From NCBI RefSeq assembly GCF_028554725.1, contig NC_071671.1, forward strand, positions 4,562,501-4,626,500: a stretch of DNA of 64,000 nucleotides, read 5' to 3'. This DNA comes from Zeugodacus cucurbitae. Lineage: Eukaryota; Arthropoda; Insecta; Diptera; Tephritidae. The notes beneath the pieces were generated by a model, which was not told the origin of the DNA, did no database searches, and saw only the letters and a program-made list of their open reading frames with translations. This document shows, one piece after another, positions 32,835-44,625 of the stretch; within the stretch, counting starts at the first letter, position 1; every line of letters begins with the position of its first letter. The position numbers and the translations under genes are program-made.

Positions 32835-35126
32835 CCAGTTCCTAACCTTGGTTCGCGGTCAACTTACATCTCTACAGTTTTCAGAATTCTGTTAAAAACC
32901 TATGTATGTTTTGAAAAACCTACCTTGAAGCTAGCCAATTAACGGTTTTTCTGTGCAATCTCAATGTAGGACCTTTTCAATAAACTCAACTATCTATGGA
33001 CATATTTAAAAATAATACATATTTATATTATAAACCTTTAAATACTTAAGAGCACACATGGGGAATATCGCTTTATATAATATATGATATAACTTCTGCA
33101 ATGCTACATTTACTGGGAGCGAAAAAATAAGTGCGAAAAATAAAAAAAAATCGCATGTAAATGTGTATGTACAAGCTCAATGAGGCGATAGTTGAATTTG
33201 CAGTGAGCTGGCTAAAAAAACAAGCAACCATTGCTGAAATTGTGATAACAACAATAATTGCACTCACAACAAGCAAGTTGACAACAAGTGTGCCAACTAC
33301 AACATTTAAAAATATATGCGTGTACTATGTATGAGCAGCTACATGTGTCATGGCATAAAAACAGCAATACTTACAACAACAAAAACCATAACAAAATAAA
33401 GTAATAATATTGTAACACAACTGTCGCAAAACTGAATGGCCGAAAAAGTGTAAAAAAGAAAATATCAGGGCGAGTGTTAACGATTTGAGCGGGATAACCT
33501 AGTGAGCGAAAGGGTTAAAACAGTTGAGAACGGTGTTTAAATGAACATTTTTTGGTTAAAAAAATTGATGTGTGAACTGTAGAGGAATCAGTTATGTAGA
33601 TATCATACGTGGTCTAAGATTGTCTTATACCAGAACAGTATTGGATTATTATTAGTGATATTATTTTAATTATAATCTTCACTGTCTCATATATACCATT
33701 TTTGAACCCAACTCGTCTCTCTGAATAGAGTAAGGGTCGCCATACTATAATTTTCGCTGAACTTTTGCATTATCTTTGATTTTTCAAAGATTCTCTCATA
33801 GGAGTCCGTAAATCACAAGATTTAAAACTCTGCTGAAACCTTAGAGTATTTGCCTTTTTTAATTGAAAGAAGTATTGCCTTTATTTTCAACTTAGAATTT
33901 GTGAAAGTTCTTATAAAAAATCTGATGGATCTGATTTTTCTCTCTTCCATATTTATATAACCTCAAACATTTTTTACTCAATTTATGCTCTCTTGGTTAT
34001 TCGACTACTATTTTAAATATATTTTCCAATATTAAAAAATATACAGTACGAAATTTTTTTACTCCACCAATAAAAAAAAGTTCGTCTATCAGGTCGTTTA
34101 ACGGTATCGACACTTTTTCAGCGCACATGTACCTCTCTGGGGCCTCTGAATACAGTGAAGCACTTCTACCAAAGCCCTTACCAAATAATTTCAATACCTT
34201 TTGCCGTTTTACTACAAATACAGCAGTAGATATACATATGTGTATTTTTGTTGTTGTAATAAAATTTTGTAGCTTACATTTATAATAGTCTGTGCGAGAG
34301 CTTTTGTTGTTAATATTGTTTACTTTGCTGTTTTCTCCTCTTCGCGTACTCTCCGGTGTTTATTTGGCTGCAGTTGTGTTCATGTTATTATATTTACAAG
34401 CATACATGCAGGCGTTTTGGCACGTTTTTATATCATAATATAATATTTTGCATACGTCCAACTACTACATTGACATGCGTGTTTATTGGATTTTTTTTGT
34501 TGTTGTGTGCGCAACTCCTTGCTTCAAATAAAATGTTTTTCCAGCGTGTGTTGTTGTTGCGCTGGTTTATCGTGCGTGTGGCTTATGTGCCTTTCGTTGT
34601 TATGTTTCACGTACATGTAAATAGCTTTTACTGTTGCATGTTGTCGTTTTCGGTTAAAGATTATTATGCTCGTATTATAGACCGTTACGCAGCTGTGACG
34701 TTGGTGTGGTTTGAAGGGAGGAGCAAGTTGATATGGGTCTTCATAGGATTGTTTGACTGTAACGAGTGGCTCTTTGAGTAGAGATCAATATTTCATACAT
34801 GAGGAGTTTTAAGGCTTAATTGAAATGAACTAAAATTATAAGAATTCATACTTCTGAAGAAAATTAAGATTATTAAGACATCAATTTAAATGTTCAAACT
34901 AAGCTTATAAATCTGCGAGTAATCTTGAGCAGCGAAAAGAACTAAGCGAATTAATGTAAGTAGTGGGATAACATCTGGCTCTTAAAGCCTAGGAAAGTAA
35001 AGCCGACAAAATGGTAGATATACCCAGTTGAAGAATTAGTCCGAAGAATCATATCACATACCAAGATAAATATTCAACATACTGCAGATAGTTGAGTGTA
35101 TCCAACTTGAGCAGCATCCTTTGCAC
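32835..35126. other. Non-coding stretch
   Basis: There are CAA runs near 33230-33400. Island-type AT-rich sequence lies at 33560-34190 and 34800-35126. A 141-codon frame at 34356-34781 is rich in C, F, Y and V, derives from T-rich DNA with TTG runs, and has no recognisable domain. I do not call it a gene. Confidence 0.55.
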
Positions 35127-35343
35127 TTAAGGGGCTTTACCTATGAAAGATTAACGATTTTCGTGAAACGCGTTTAAAGTTTCGACTGCGGACGTTCGCT
35201 CTTTAGAACGCTACCATTAAAAAACTATTCCAGATACGACATTACCGTTTTCAGAGGATATTTTTAAAATTATAAACTATTGAATAAGCAAAAAATCAAA
35301 AAAATCGATTTTTTGAAAATGTCACCCTGGTATAGCCCCTTAA
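35127..35343 (-). mobile_element. TTAA-flanked MITE, short complete copy
   Basis: A 209-bp element (35131-35339) lies between two TTAA copies (35127-35130 and 35340-35343). Its ends GGGGCTTTACC and GGTATAGCCCC are imperfect inverted repeats, and AAAAAATCGATTTTTT lies just inside the right end. The order of shared blocks (the AATCGATT core, then the AAACGCGTTT block) shows it is inverted relative to the 1.93 kb copy. It has no coding capacity. Exact TTAA on both sides and related ends make it the cleanest copy of this family in the window. Confidence 0.8.
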
Positions 35344-37775
35344 TTATTCTTAAAAAGATTTTCATACATTGGATTATAGAAAACGAAATCTCAAAACAGA
35401 TGAATGCTTGAACTAATATAGAAAATCGCTATGACAACCTAAATATTGGCAAAATACCAGGAACGTAGCTTACAACGGTATCAGAGCTAATCGGAGTACG
35501 CGGGTCTCCAGAAAAAGTCTAGATCCAGCTCTTCTAAGACAGCCTCCTTTACAAATTCGGAAGAAAATAGCCATGAGCTAGGAAATCAGGGCTATATAGC
35601 CATCCAAAAACTTATCGAAATCTGTAATATACTTATTTTTGGAGGAAGAGGACCATATTTAGAATTTTCTATGTTTCTGTCATACATTTTAAGGACTGAG
35701 TGACATGCGTGTAGTATCAAAATATCAAATGAGGCAAATATTTGGAGGAGAAAAAGCAATCGACTCCCAGTCTTCAACTGATTTGATTGATCAACTTTTA
35801 AACACGTTGAGTTCTCCTTATCTTCTTTTTCTCTTCTTTTTTCTAAATTGTAGAATTTTCTAAAAGCTTCAATGCCGCTCGTGACAAATACATTTTTTAA
35901 GCTGCTAAATAGGGTACCAATAATAGTTTTATCGAAAAACGAAAAAAAAACTAAACTAGTTAACAACAACTAAGACAAGCAGCTGACAACTTCATTTAGT
36001 TGCGTGGCTACTGAAATTTATGTAGATTTATGCTAAATTGTTAAGTGTGCGTAGAATAACGAGAGAAAGAGTGGAAAACGCTGCGCTGCCAAAGATACAA
36101 ATGTTGATTGCGCGGAAAAACTACCAAACTACTAACAAACAATGCGCGTAGCGACCTTTCAGCAGTCGGAAAACTAAATAAATTAACGCAAAACTCGAAA
36201 AAAGGGGGAGTGTGCTGCATATAAATACAATTTGATTGCTGTCGACATTTCCTACAACTGCTTACAACTTATTTAAAATTTAGACACACATACAGAGATA
36301 CATGAAGAATATAAATGTGCGCTGACAGCCAATGGCACCGCTAATAATTCGCTTGAGCTAAGGAAAATGCAGCTAGCAAGCGCTATGAAGTTATCACAAT
36401 ATTTTTGAATAAACAAAAATTATAAATATTTAGCTACTCCTTATCTGCAGCATGCATAAATTTATTTCTTTTACCACTTTTTTGTTGTCGTTAGGGAGTT
36501 AGAACAACAACAATAAAATTTTATTTATTTCTAAGCAAAAAGCAACCACCAAGAAAGTCTCTAATTAACTGCCGGTACAAACTAGAAAATACAACAAACA
36601 CACACACATACGCGCATGTCGGAAATATTTGTTGATACAGAGCGAACAAAATGTGCCACCGCTACACTAACTATGAGTTATTATTATTGATAAATGAGTT
36701 TTGTAAAATGCGCCTACAAGGTATGTGGCAAACACACACACCACCAAGCTTGTTGGCGATCACTGTCAGCCATTTTACTAGTATCTACCACACTTGGCCA
36801 GCTGTCGTCCGCTCGGGCGTTGCGGATGTATCTCCGCATGCGGATCGTGTCTCGCTGGAGTGAAGTAAGTGATGCGTGTAGGCTGGTATTTATCTTCTTA
36901 ACAACCCATGGCAGCGAACGCACACAGGCATACCCACGGCTGCATGCAAATAGCGACACACTCGTGTGCGCTTAAGCCCCGCTTGATTTCTCTTAGGTGG
37001 CGATTACGCAACAAAAAGGCGTTTACAAAAACAAATACGCGGGTGCGTGCGGACAGGTGTGTTGCCGCAACAGCAGCGTACTCGTCTCGGCGTTCTAAAA
37101 TGTGGGTACAAATTTTCGTGCACTGTTATTGTTGCTTGTGCTGCTATTTTTCTTTCAAATATCAAGTGAGTTACCTCACTTAATTAGAAATTATGCACGC
37201 AAAGTGGGCGTGTGCACTGCCTACTTGAAAATGTAACTAGTTATTATTTAGAAATTAGTAGCGTACATCAACAAAACATGAAGTAATTTTTCTCATAAAC
37301 CCGAATTTTTGGGAAATTTTGAGTGGAGAGAATGTCCGCATTCTAATAATAGTATTACAAAATACATTTGGACCTGGCAACTTCGCTAACTGCTGAATTC
37401 TATATATTCGCCATTTTACACCATCATTATATGGATCTCAAACGTCTCGCATATTGCAACACCATTCTTGGGACTTCATAGTACCGATTATAACTATGTG
37501 TGGAGAGTTAAGAATTAGGAAACGTGCTTTCAGATTGGATGTAGACCAGAGGCAACCAAAGCCAACCGAAACCGAAAATCCACATTAAGATTGAGTGAGT
37601 TCGAGTCTCTTGAGTATGGGCCTCTTAGATGAATCTCTTGATAGTCTTATTCGTTTACTTCCAAAGAAAATGTATTTGAGGTGTAAGACCAAATTTATAC
37701 GGATCCCAGCCTCTGATACAGTTAACTATTAATAATCTGAGTTCATTGTTGACTCTACTTGAGATCTATTACTTA
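35344..37775. other. Non-coding stretch with one weak exon-like signal
   Basis: Island-type sequence to about 35960, then CAA-rich unique sequence. The 125-codon minus-strand frame at 35592-35969 shows no family motif. At 37100-37165 a short ATG-initiated frame, MWVQIFVHCYCCLCCYFSFK, ends two codons later at a good 5' splice-site consensus (CAA|GTGAGT). It is too weak to annotate as an exon. 37250-37775 is island-type. Confidence 0.5.
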
Positions 37776-38459
37776 TCTATACTTACTATTATAAAGAGGA
37801 AAGATTTTTATGTATGTTTGTAATGAATAAACTCAAAAACTACTGTGCCGATTCCAAAAATTCTTTCACCATTGGTAAGCTACATTCACCCCGAGTAACG
37901 TAGGCTATATTTATTGCTAGAATATCAAATTTCTGGAAATAGTTCCCATGTGAGGGTATCAAAAAGACTCAGTGATGGAGAATCTTAATCTGAAACTGAA
38001 AATCGTCTTGCAAGTCATTCTCTTCGCATCGCAATCGCATGCCGGTGAGTCGAGTAATGAGTGCTCGCAACTGCTTGCTGAACAAAATTTCAAAACCTCC
38101 CAAGTACGCATTTGAGAGTCGAGTACGGAGCGTCTGCAGCGGCTTGAGGAACAAAATATTAGAAACATACAAGCTCGCACTAGGGCGTCGAACTCTGAGC
38201 GTTCCCAACGCCTTCATAATCAGAGAGAAGCGCAACGGACATCAAAGACTAGAGGTCGTAATCAAGTATTAGCTCATTGTAAATAAAATATAATTTCATG
38301 TTCGAGTTTTCCTCATTTTACTTATTTTATAATATATGAACCCACGCAAGAAACGGGAAAGTACATACATATGTATGGAATATGGTGTATAAGTGTGTAA
38401 AAACTTATAACTTTTGAAATGTTTGTTTAAACCCATGCGAAGCCGGAGCGGTCTGCTAG
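37776..38459 (+). mobile_element. Non-autonomous Helitron, copy 2
   Basis: This 684-bp sister of the element at 14818-15508 starts with TC after A (37775/37776), with ATTATAAAGAGGAAAG close behind. It ends GCGAAGCCGGAGCGGTCTG + CTAG, followed by T at 38460. The CTAG end is intact here. The short CCGGAGCGG near the 3' end could be a remnant of the subterminal hairpin. Plus-strand coding remnants repeat (R/E)xSxxRxQRLxxQ, for example STERLQRLEEQNIRNIQART, and then SNSERSQRLHNQREAQRTSK. At the site of the (CATA)n run in copy 1 this copy has a palindromic CATACATATGTATG (38364-38377). No Rep or helicase domain is present. Confidence 0.78.
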
Positions 38460-39984
38460 TATTGTATATAGTACTTTATACAAGTAAGGTCATCTTCACC
38501 TTAAACTTAAGGATCATCGAAACGACCTTTTAAACGACATCATCAGAAATTCCGACTGAGTAAATCCACTAGAAAAGAAAAATACCATATCAAGGAGATC
38601 TACCGTATTCATAAAGTTCTTGAAAATCCTTCATTAAATCTTAGGTATTCAAGGCTAATTAAATAAAATGATTTTTGAAGAGTATTCAAGGATTAGCATA
38701 ACTTGGTGATGAGTCCATTGGTCTTGGAATTGTGGAATAAAAACGATGTTTCATGTTTTCTATAAAAGTACAACTCAATAGCAGTAGTAAAGTATAGTTA
38801 GCTCATCAGATTACTATAAGATTCATATAATGCCACTTTTTAACTCACAATCTGAACAAATGAATCCTCCTAAGGTGACAGTAAACATTACCATTGAACT
38901 TAATTAAAATAAATGGCAAAAATAGTAAATTTCAAAAATGCACAATACTAAAAGCAGTCTATTTTCACAAATAATAACTTGCACATGAATTCCCTTTTTA
39001 ATTGTGCCTTGTGCGTATTTCCGCAGCAAAAGGCATAATAAATTCAAAATTATTCACTTATGCACTTAAATGCATTTACTTTGCATACAAAAGCAGGAAG
39101 AGGAGTCTTTGTAAAAGTTGCAGTTAACTTTAACGACAATTTAATTGCATTTGCATTTGCATTTACTCGAGCACAACGACACTCACAGCAACACTTGTCT
39201 ACGCACACAGACAAACACACATACATACATGCAAGTAACTATGTGCTGTTATAATTATTTAATTTCATTTATTTGCTTTGCGTACAATTCTTTTTTGCTG
39301 CTTGCCTTCGCTATGACTGCGTTTTTTGCTCTCGGTTGCATTAAAAAGCCATACACAAAGTATAATAATAGTTAGATTGTTGCATGCAACAAACGTAATG
39401 ACACTAACTTAAGTACGAGCAGCAAGGTACAAGCAAAAACACAATCAGGCTATACAAGCTATTTATGCTATGCTCTGTATGTGTGTGTGTCTGTGCTATG
39501 AAACAAAAAGTGCAAAGGCGAGCAGAAACAATATGGCATTTCTATGTTTTTGTAGAGTTGTTGTTTCACGTCTATATTGTAATAAAACAGTAAAAATAGT
39601 TGAGGTTGAGGTTGGCACACAGTATAGTTCTGCATTTTACGTATCTCAAATAATATCTATATTAATGTATATATATATAGTAGATACATATATATGGATA
39701 TAATGTACAGGCGAGGATCAATGCTGGAAATTTTCTCTACATAAAGTAAAGGAATTTAAGTACCGATTGTTAGTAGAACCCTCTCTAAATTCTAAATTGG
39801 CGAATTAATCAGTAAGAGATCATTGTAAGATACGAAACGTCGGTTCCTTTTCTAAGGCTTTACTTCCTATAATATTATCAAGGGCCTTTAAGGTCCAGAA
39901 TATAACCGTAAAATTTATCAAACAGTTACGATATCGTCATTTTGTGACTCAGAAAGGTCAGGTTTGTAGGCAGATCTCTGCAAA
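38460..39984. other. Non-coding stretch
   Basis: Island-type to about 38900, then CA-rich unique sequence with ATTTGC repeats near 39148-39165, a (GT)n tract near 39479-39490 and a TATATATATA tract near 39668-39678. No gene is supportable. Confidence 0.55.
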
Positions 39985-40564
39985 TACAGAAGATCTCACT
40001 TAGACAGCTTAGAGTGCCGTCCATTGTGATACCAGTAAACTTCCAGTGGTTCAAAGACCCTTAAGATTCAGCTAAACGCTTGGTATATGTTACGAATTTC
40101 TTTGATCGGCTAATGTCGATTCTAGCCAATTCGCTAGGATCGCCGAAAATGGGCCTATCGAGGTCTTTCAATCTTAGTCCTGCAAAAGCTGGACAGTGGA
40201 GAAGGAAATGCTTAGATGATTCCACCTCGCCTTCCTCCATACAGCTTTGGCAACTTGCATCTGCCACGATCCTAAGTTTCAACGTATGTGTACCCATTGG
40301 ACAATGTCCGGTAAGCACCTTGCCCAGAGAAAGCAGTTCAAAGGACCGTTAACACTCCACAGTGGCCCAAACGGACCTCGCCACTGCACAGGTGCTGGCT
40401 GTTAATCAGCGTTTGGCGAGCTCATGCGTAGTCTGCATGTCCAGCACTCTTGCGCAGGTGAACCATGGACTACCAACCCGCTCCCATTCCAACGTCAGTG
40501 TTGCTAGGTTACTCTCTCTTCCAAGCTTGTCCGCTTTACAGTTACCAACGATTCCGCGGTGACC
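39985..40564 (-). mobile_element. I/Jockey-group LINE fragment with RNase H end
   Basis: This is a minus-strand, 5'-truncated LINE unrelated to the RTE-like copies. From 40564 downward one frame gives GHRGIVGNCKADKLGRESNL, the last conserved motif of the RNase H domain (H..G..GN..AD.L.R). It continues, past two stop codons (a TGA probably replacing tryptophan and a TAA), to GKVLTGHCPMGTHTLKLRIV, then CQSCMEEGEVESSKHFLLHC and IDISRSKKFVTYTKRL. The CxxC...H....C cluster is the C-terminal zinc-binding motif found in I, R1 and Jockey-group LINEs. About 75 bp of 3' UTR follows the stop at 40061. The exact clade needs a search. Confidence 0.8.
40061..40318 (-). pseudogene. LINE C-terminal zinc-binding segment
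   Basis: An 85-codon open frame on the minus strand starts at an internal Met, MLTGHCPMGTHTLK. It carries a CxxC motif (CQSC) with H and C further on (KHFLLHCPAF), the CCHC-like cluster of many non-LTR retrotransposons with RNase H. The open frame only looks like a gene; the same frame continues upstream through two stop codons into the RNase H motif. Confidence 0.8.
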
Positions 40565-40600
40565 TAAGAAGGGACTAAGTTATATTTTTGAGAACTTTAC

Positions 40601-41113
40601 AAAACTTTTCTACATTTAGCTTAAGGAGTTATAAGTTATATTTTTGAGACAAATTGATAGTCTTATTCTCTGTACCTCATTACTTTTGGTGGCTCTCTAC
40701 AACTCAGTGACTCTGTATATCACTTTGGGACGAATTAACAATTTATTTTAATAATAGAGTCCTAGAATAAAATCTGGGGATACATCATTAAATCTGTTGA
40801 GAAGCTAAGCGCTATTCGATGCTAGAGCCTTTAAAGAGCGATGATCTCTCAGAATACTTCCAAAACTTTTCTACATTTAGCTTAAGGAGTTATAAGTTAT
40901 ATTTTTGAGACAAATTGATAGTCTCATTCTCTGTACCTCATTTCTTTTGGTGGCTCTCTACAACTCAGTGACTCTGTAAACCACTTTGGGTAGAATTATT
41001 TATTTATGTTTTAATAATAGAGTCCTAAAATAAAATCTGGGGATGCATTATTAAATCTGTTGAGAAGCTAAGCGCTTTTCGATATAGAGCCTTTAAAGAG
41101 CGATGATCTCTCA
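40601..41113. repeat. Tandem duplication, two units of about 252-261 bp
   Basis: The block beginning AAAACTTTTCTACATTTAGC at 40601 (to about 40853) is repeated from 40862 to about 41113, with roughly 94% identity by eye. A short extra match (TAAGTTATATTTTTGAGA) at 40576-40593 hints at a third, truncated unit upstream. It codes for nothing recognisable and lies directly between the LINE fragment and a MITE remnant. Confidence 0.92.
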
Positions 41114-41212
41114 GGACATGGGTTTCACGAGTTCAAAAAATCTGTTTATTTTAGTATCTTATTCAATTCTACAACATCTCTAGCAGAATATTTCAAAATT
41201 TCAAGTAGATCC
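41114..41212 (+). mobile_element. TTAA-MITE remnant (partial)
   Basis: It shares with the 1.93 kb copy the stretch ACATGGGTTTC, TTCAAAAAATC, then TTCTACAACATCTC and TCAAGTAGATCC. The terminal GGGG and both TTAA sites are missing, and the AATCGATT core is decayed. It abuts the second unit of the tandem duplication without a gap. Confidence 0.65.
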
Positions 41213-44200
41213 TGAAACACTGTAAACACAGACTTTCTCTACTAGCTACCTCGGCACGTATTAGTATCAGTATACTATATATTCAAATGTATACTAAATT
41301 GTACAACAACACAAACTCTACTTAGCAATGAAAGCGTAATAATCATAACAATATGCACAGATACACTTATTATCCTCGCAAATGCAACTATATATACATA
41401 TATACAAACACATGCAGAAATCTGAGCCGATGTGAGCCAAAGTGGAGACTTTGCAGAAGAGTTAACCGCCACGGAGTCACTTATAGCTACGTAGGATCCA
41501 GTACTAAGCCGGTCTGGAAAACGCTGAGTACTTTGTATTATTCCTATATAATTTGCAGGTGAAGCGAGGCATACACACTCATACATATATAATGTATATA
41601 TAAGTGTACATGTAACGATACAAAATAGTTGTGCAACATGCCAGTGTTGCTTTTGCATTTGCATACACAGCGTTGCAAAGAACTATACACTCGCTATATT
41701 GTTACTTCACGTACGTGCATGCATGCCACATGCCACATGCAACATGCCGCTTGTCATAACCATAAAAACGTTTACATACACAAACACATTGAAACAACTG
41801 CACGTGTGCACTTTTTTTGCTTGATTTTATTGCATGTTTTTTGTTGCACTCACATATTCACCTTATCATATGCGCCATTTTGTGATTTTATTGCGCCTTT
41901 TATTGCGCACTTTCATTACGTGCGTGTACATGTGTATGTACGAGTTTGTGCGTATTTCCTTGTACTTGTTGGCATTGTCTTATCGTTTACCTTAACAACT
42001 TTTCTCCACTTTTGGCATATATACATGTGTACTTATGAATGCTTAAGTGGTTAGCTAAGTGTGCTTACTGGTGTTTTTTACTTTTGTTGGCATTTCGTTG
42101 TTCTTATTGTTGTTGTTGTTCTTATAAAAGTGCGTTCAATTGAATTTTATGTCTTAACAATGGTTATATAATCTTGATGATAGCAATTTTAAACGCATAC
42201 GAGTGTAAGTTTAGCGATTTAGCGAGATTTGCTGAAATTTGTAGCATACCACAAGGCGCATATGAATATTTTGTGATTAAAATTAATATATTTATGCTAA
42301 GGAAGCGCTTAATAACTAAATTTCTTTGCTAATAGAATAACAATAAAAAATTAAAGAAAAACAACCGTTTAATTAACCTTTTTTACAACAATAATAACAA
42401 CAAAGTACATAATGAAAACTTCAACTTTCACTATAAACATCGGTTTATCAGCACTGTCTACGCTAATAAAATCCAAAATGTATACCTTCACTAGCAAATT
42501 AACTACCATATTTTGCCTAAAATACAAAAGAAATTAATTAAGCAAAGTGCGGAAGTTGCGGAGCTGAGTAGCCAACGCCTGTTTCCGCCAACAACCAACC
42601 ATAGAACGCACTTTAGTTGTGCTTCCTTATACGCATTTCAACGCTAAAGAAGATTTACCCCACCGAAAAGTGGCTGCCTTTATTGTTATTATGGAGTGTA
42701 AAATATCGGAAAACTTTGGCGACAAACAAAAGCACTTCCTTAGCCGCATAGAACAATGGTGACACCTTTCATGTCGTATTTTAACGGTTACAAGCCATGT
42801 AACCCATGCAGGTATGCTACGCCAGCTAACTGTAAGCGAGAGAGTATAACTGTAATTGAAAGTGTCAAAGCGAAGAGCCCGTCCCAATATCCACATATAC
42901 AAGTACAGTTCAACTAATACAGTGATATGGCAAAAGTTTGGTGATAAAAAAGCCGCAAACGCATTGCAACAGTCGCACATAAAAGTATGTAACCAACACT
43001 AGGTATCAGAGGTAAACGAGTGTGTGTTGGAAGTAAGTGAGAATACAAGCGTTAACTGTCTCTTATAGACAAGACTCAAGCAATACAGTACTTTAGAAAA
43101 GTATGTAGCCGCTGTGTGTATGAAAACGAAAATTCTGTTCAGCTCGAAAAACTTGTGCGCTTAATGAATTGCGCACATTTAAAAGTGTCATAAATGAAGC
43201 GTTTTGTGGTTCAAACAAATGAAATCTAACAACACCAACCACCAAATATTTTCGAAAGCAACAACACTAACAACACTGCGTTGCTAACTGTCAAACCACG
43301 CGTGAACAATGGCTCAAATGAGCGTCCAAGTTGTGGCAGAAGGTAAATACTCTTCCATACAACAAGCCATACTTCACTTTATAACACAACAGCGCATAAC
43401 GACAACTATTTCACAAACCGCAAGTTGCGCGCCATTGACAGCGTTGTCAGCCAGTCAACGGTATGTCGTACAAGTGTGCGTTGTGTGATAGCGGACAAGT
43501 GTGCCTCATTAAGGTCTAATGCGTTGCATAATCTAGATTTTTTGGCAATTCAGTTTCAGCGCTACACCTTTATGTGGCCTATGTGTCAAGTGAGTAGAGA
43601 AATTATAAGGGGAAATTTTGTGAGATTTCCTCGAATTCGGTATTCCCAGGTGTTTGACTGTTATGTGTCAATGAAATGTCAGTAATGGCCGTAACTGTTC
43701 AAATAAATGGGGGCGCAAAGTACAAAAAATTTGATAATAACAACAACAAATATATATTTTTATGTCATACAAAAGCAATCACGCGTATTCGAGTACATTT
43801 GTGCGACGCTGCCTTTGGCGTGTCATCAACGTTTTTCCTTTTAATTTCGATAAAAAAACGCAGGCATATGTCCTCTTATACTCAACTTTATATGTATATA
43901 CATTTGCGATAACGCATTGCAACCCTCGTTTAAGCGCTTGCAACTGTGGCAATTCATTATGTTGATGTGCCCGGTTTGTATGTCCAATTTGTTGGTTTGC
44001 TTCGTTGACTGGTTGCACGCGACCGGAAACGGCCTTGGCCTGTTATCGTCACCATTTTCATCATTGACATTTTATTTCCATTACATTTGTGTTCAAATAC
44101 AATACATTTAATGTACTCCTCTTCGTTTTGTTAAAGCTTTTATGCACTCTAGTTGTTGTTGCAAGTAAGAAGAGATGAGCGAGTTTTAATTTCAAAAATA

Positions 44201-44300
44201 CTCTCACTTTAAGGATGTAAAATGCTTTCTCCTATGACCTCCATTAAGCAATGAAAGCTCTTATGACCCAAAGCGATTTAACAGTTCCGTTAGTAGCTTA
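41213..44300. other. Non-coding stretch
   Basis: There are CA, CATA and TTG simple repeats, including GCATGCATGCCACATGCC near 41718 and (TTG)n near 42108-42118. Frames up to 141 codons (41629-42054) lie in T- and CA-rich sequence and overlap other long frames. No family motif is visible, so I do not call genes. Confidence 0.55.
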
Positions 44301-44625
44301 CATTCCTGGTCCTCAATATAGTCTACATTTGGACTAAAGGGTTCTGCAAAATTGGATTCCAAAAAAGGTACAAAATTTATAATGCTAAAAGACAAGAAAT
44401 GGTACGGTTGAAGAGAGCTATCTTGAAAGGAGGTCGATCGGATGGTCATACATTAGAGTATGGAGCAATGTAAGGTCTTTCAACTAAAACTATCTAAAAA
44501 CCTTAAATTAAATTCCCAGTTTCAACATCGTCTTCACTTGGACGAAAGAATTCTATGCGATTATAAAAAAGTAGATGATTTATGATGCTAGAAGATAAGA
44601 ATTAATTCAATTTAAGAGAGTAATC
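44301..44625. repeat. Pair of strongly diverged direct repeats
   Basis: About 120 bp at 44301-44430 is loosely matched at 44507-44625. The shared order is CATTCC(T/C), TC...TAGTCTACATTTGGAC or CGTCTTCACTTGGACGAA, TTATAATGCTAAAAGACAAG or TTATGATGCTAGAAGATAAG, and AATT or TTGAAGAGAG. Identity is roughly 60-65% by eye, so this is an old duplication or two copies of an unknown repeat. Confidence 0.4.

Noticed and set aside
34356..34781. 141-codon plus-strand frame
   Set aside because: T-rich sequence with TTG runs; C, F, Y and V bias; no family match recognised.
40061..40318. Host zinc-finger gene on the minus strand
   Set aside because: The frame continues upstream through stops into an RNase H motif and is followed by a LINE-like 3' UTR.
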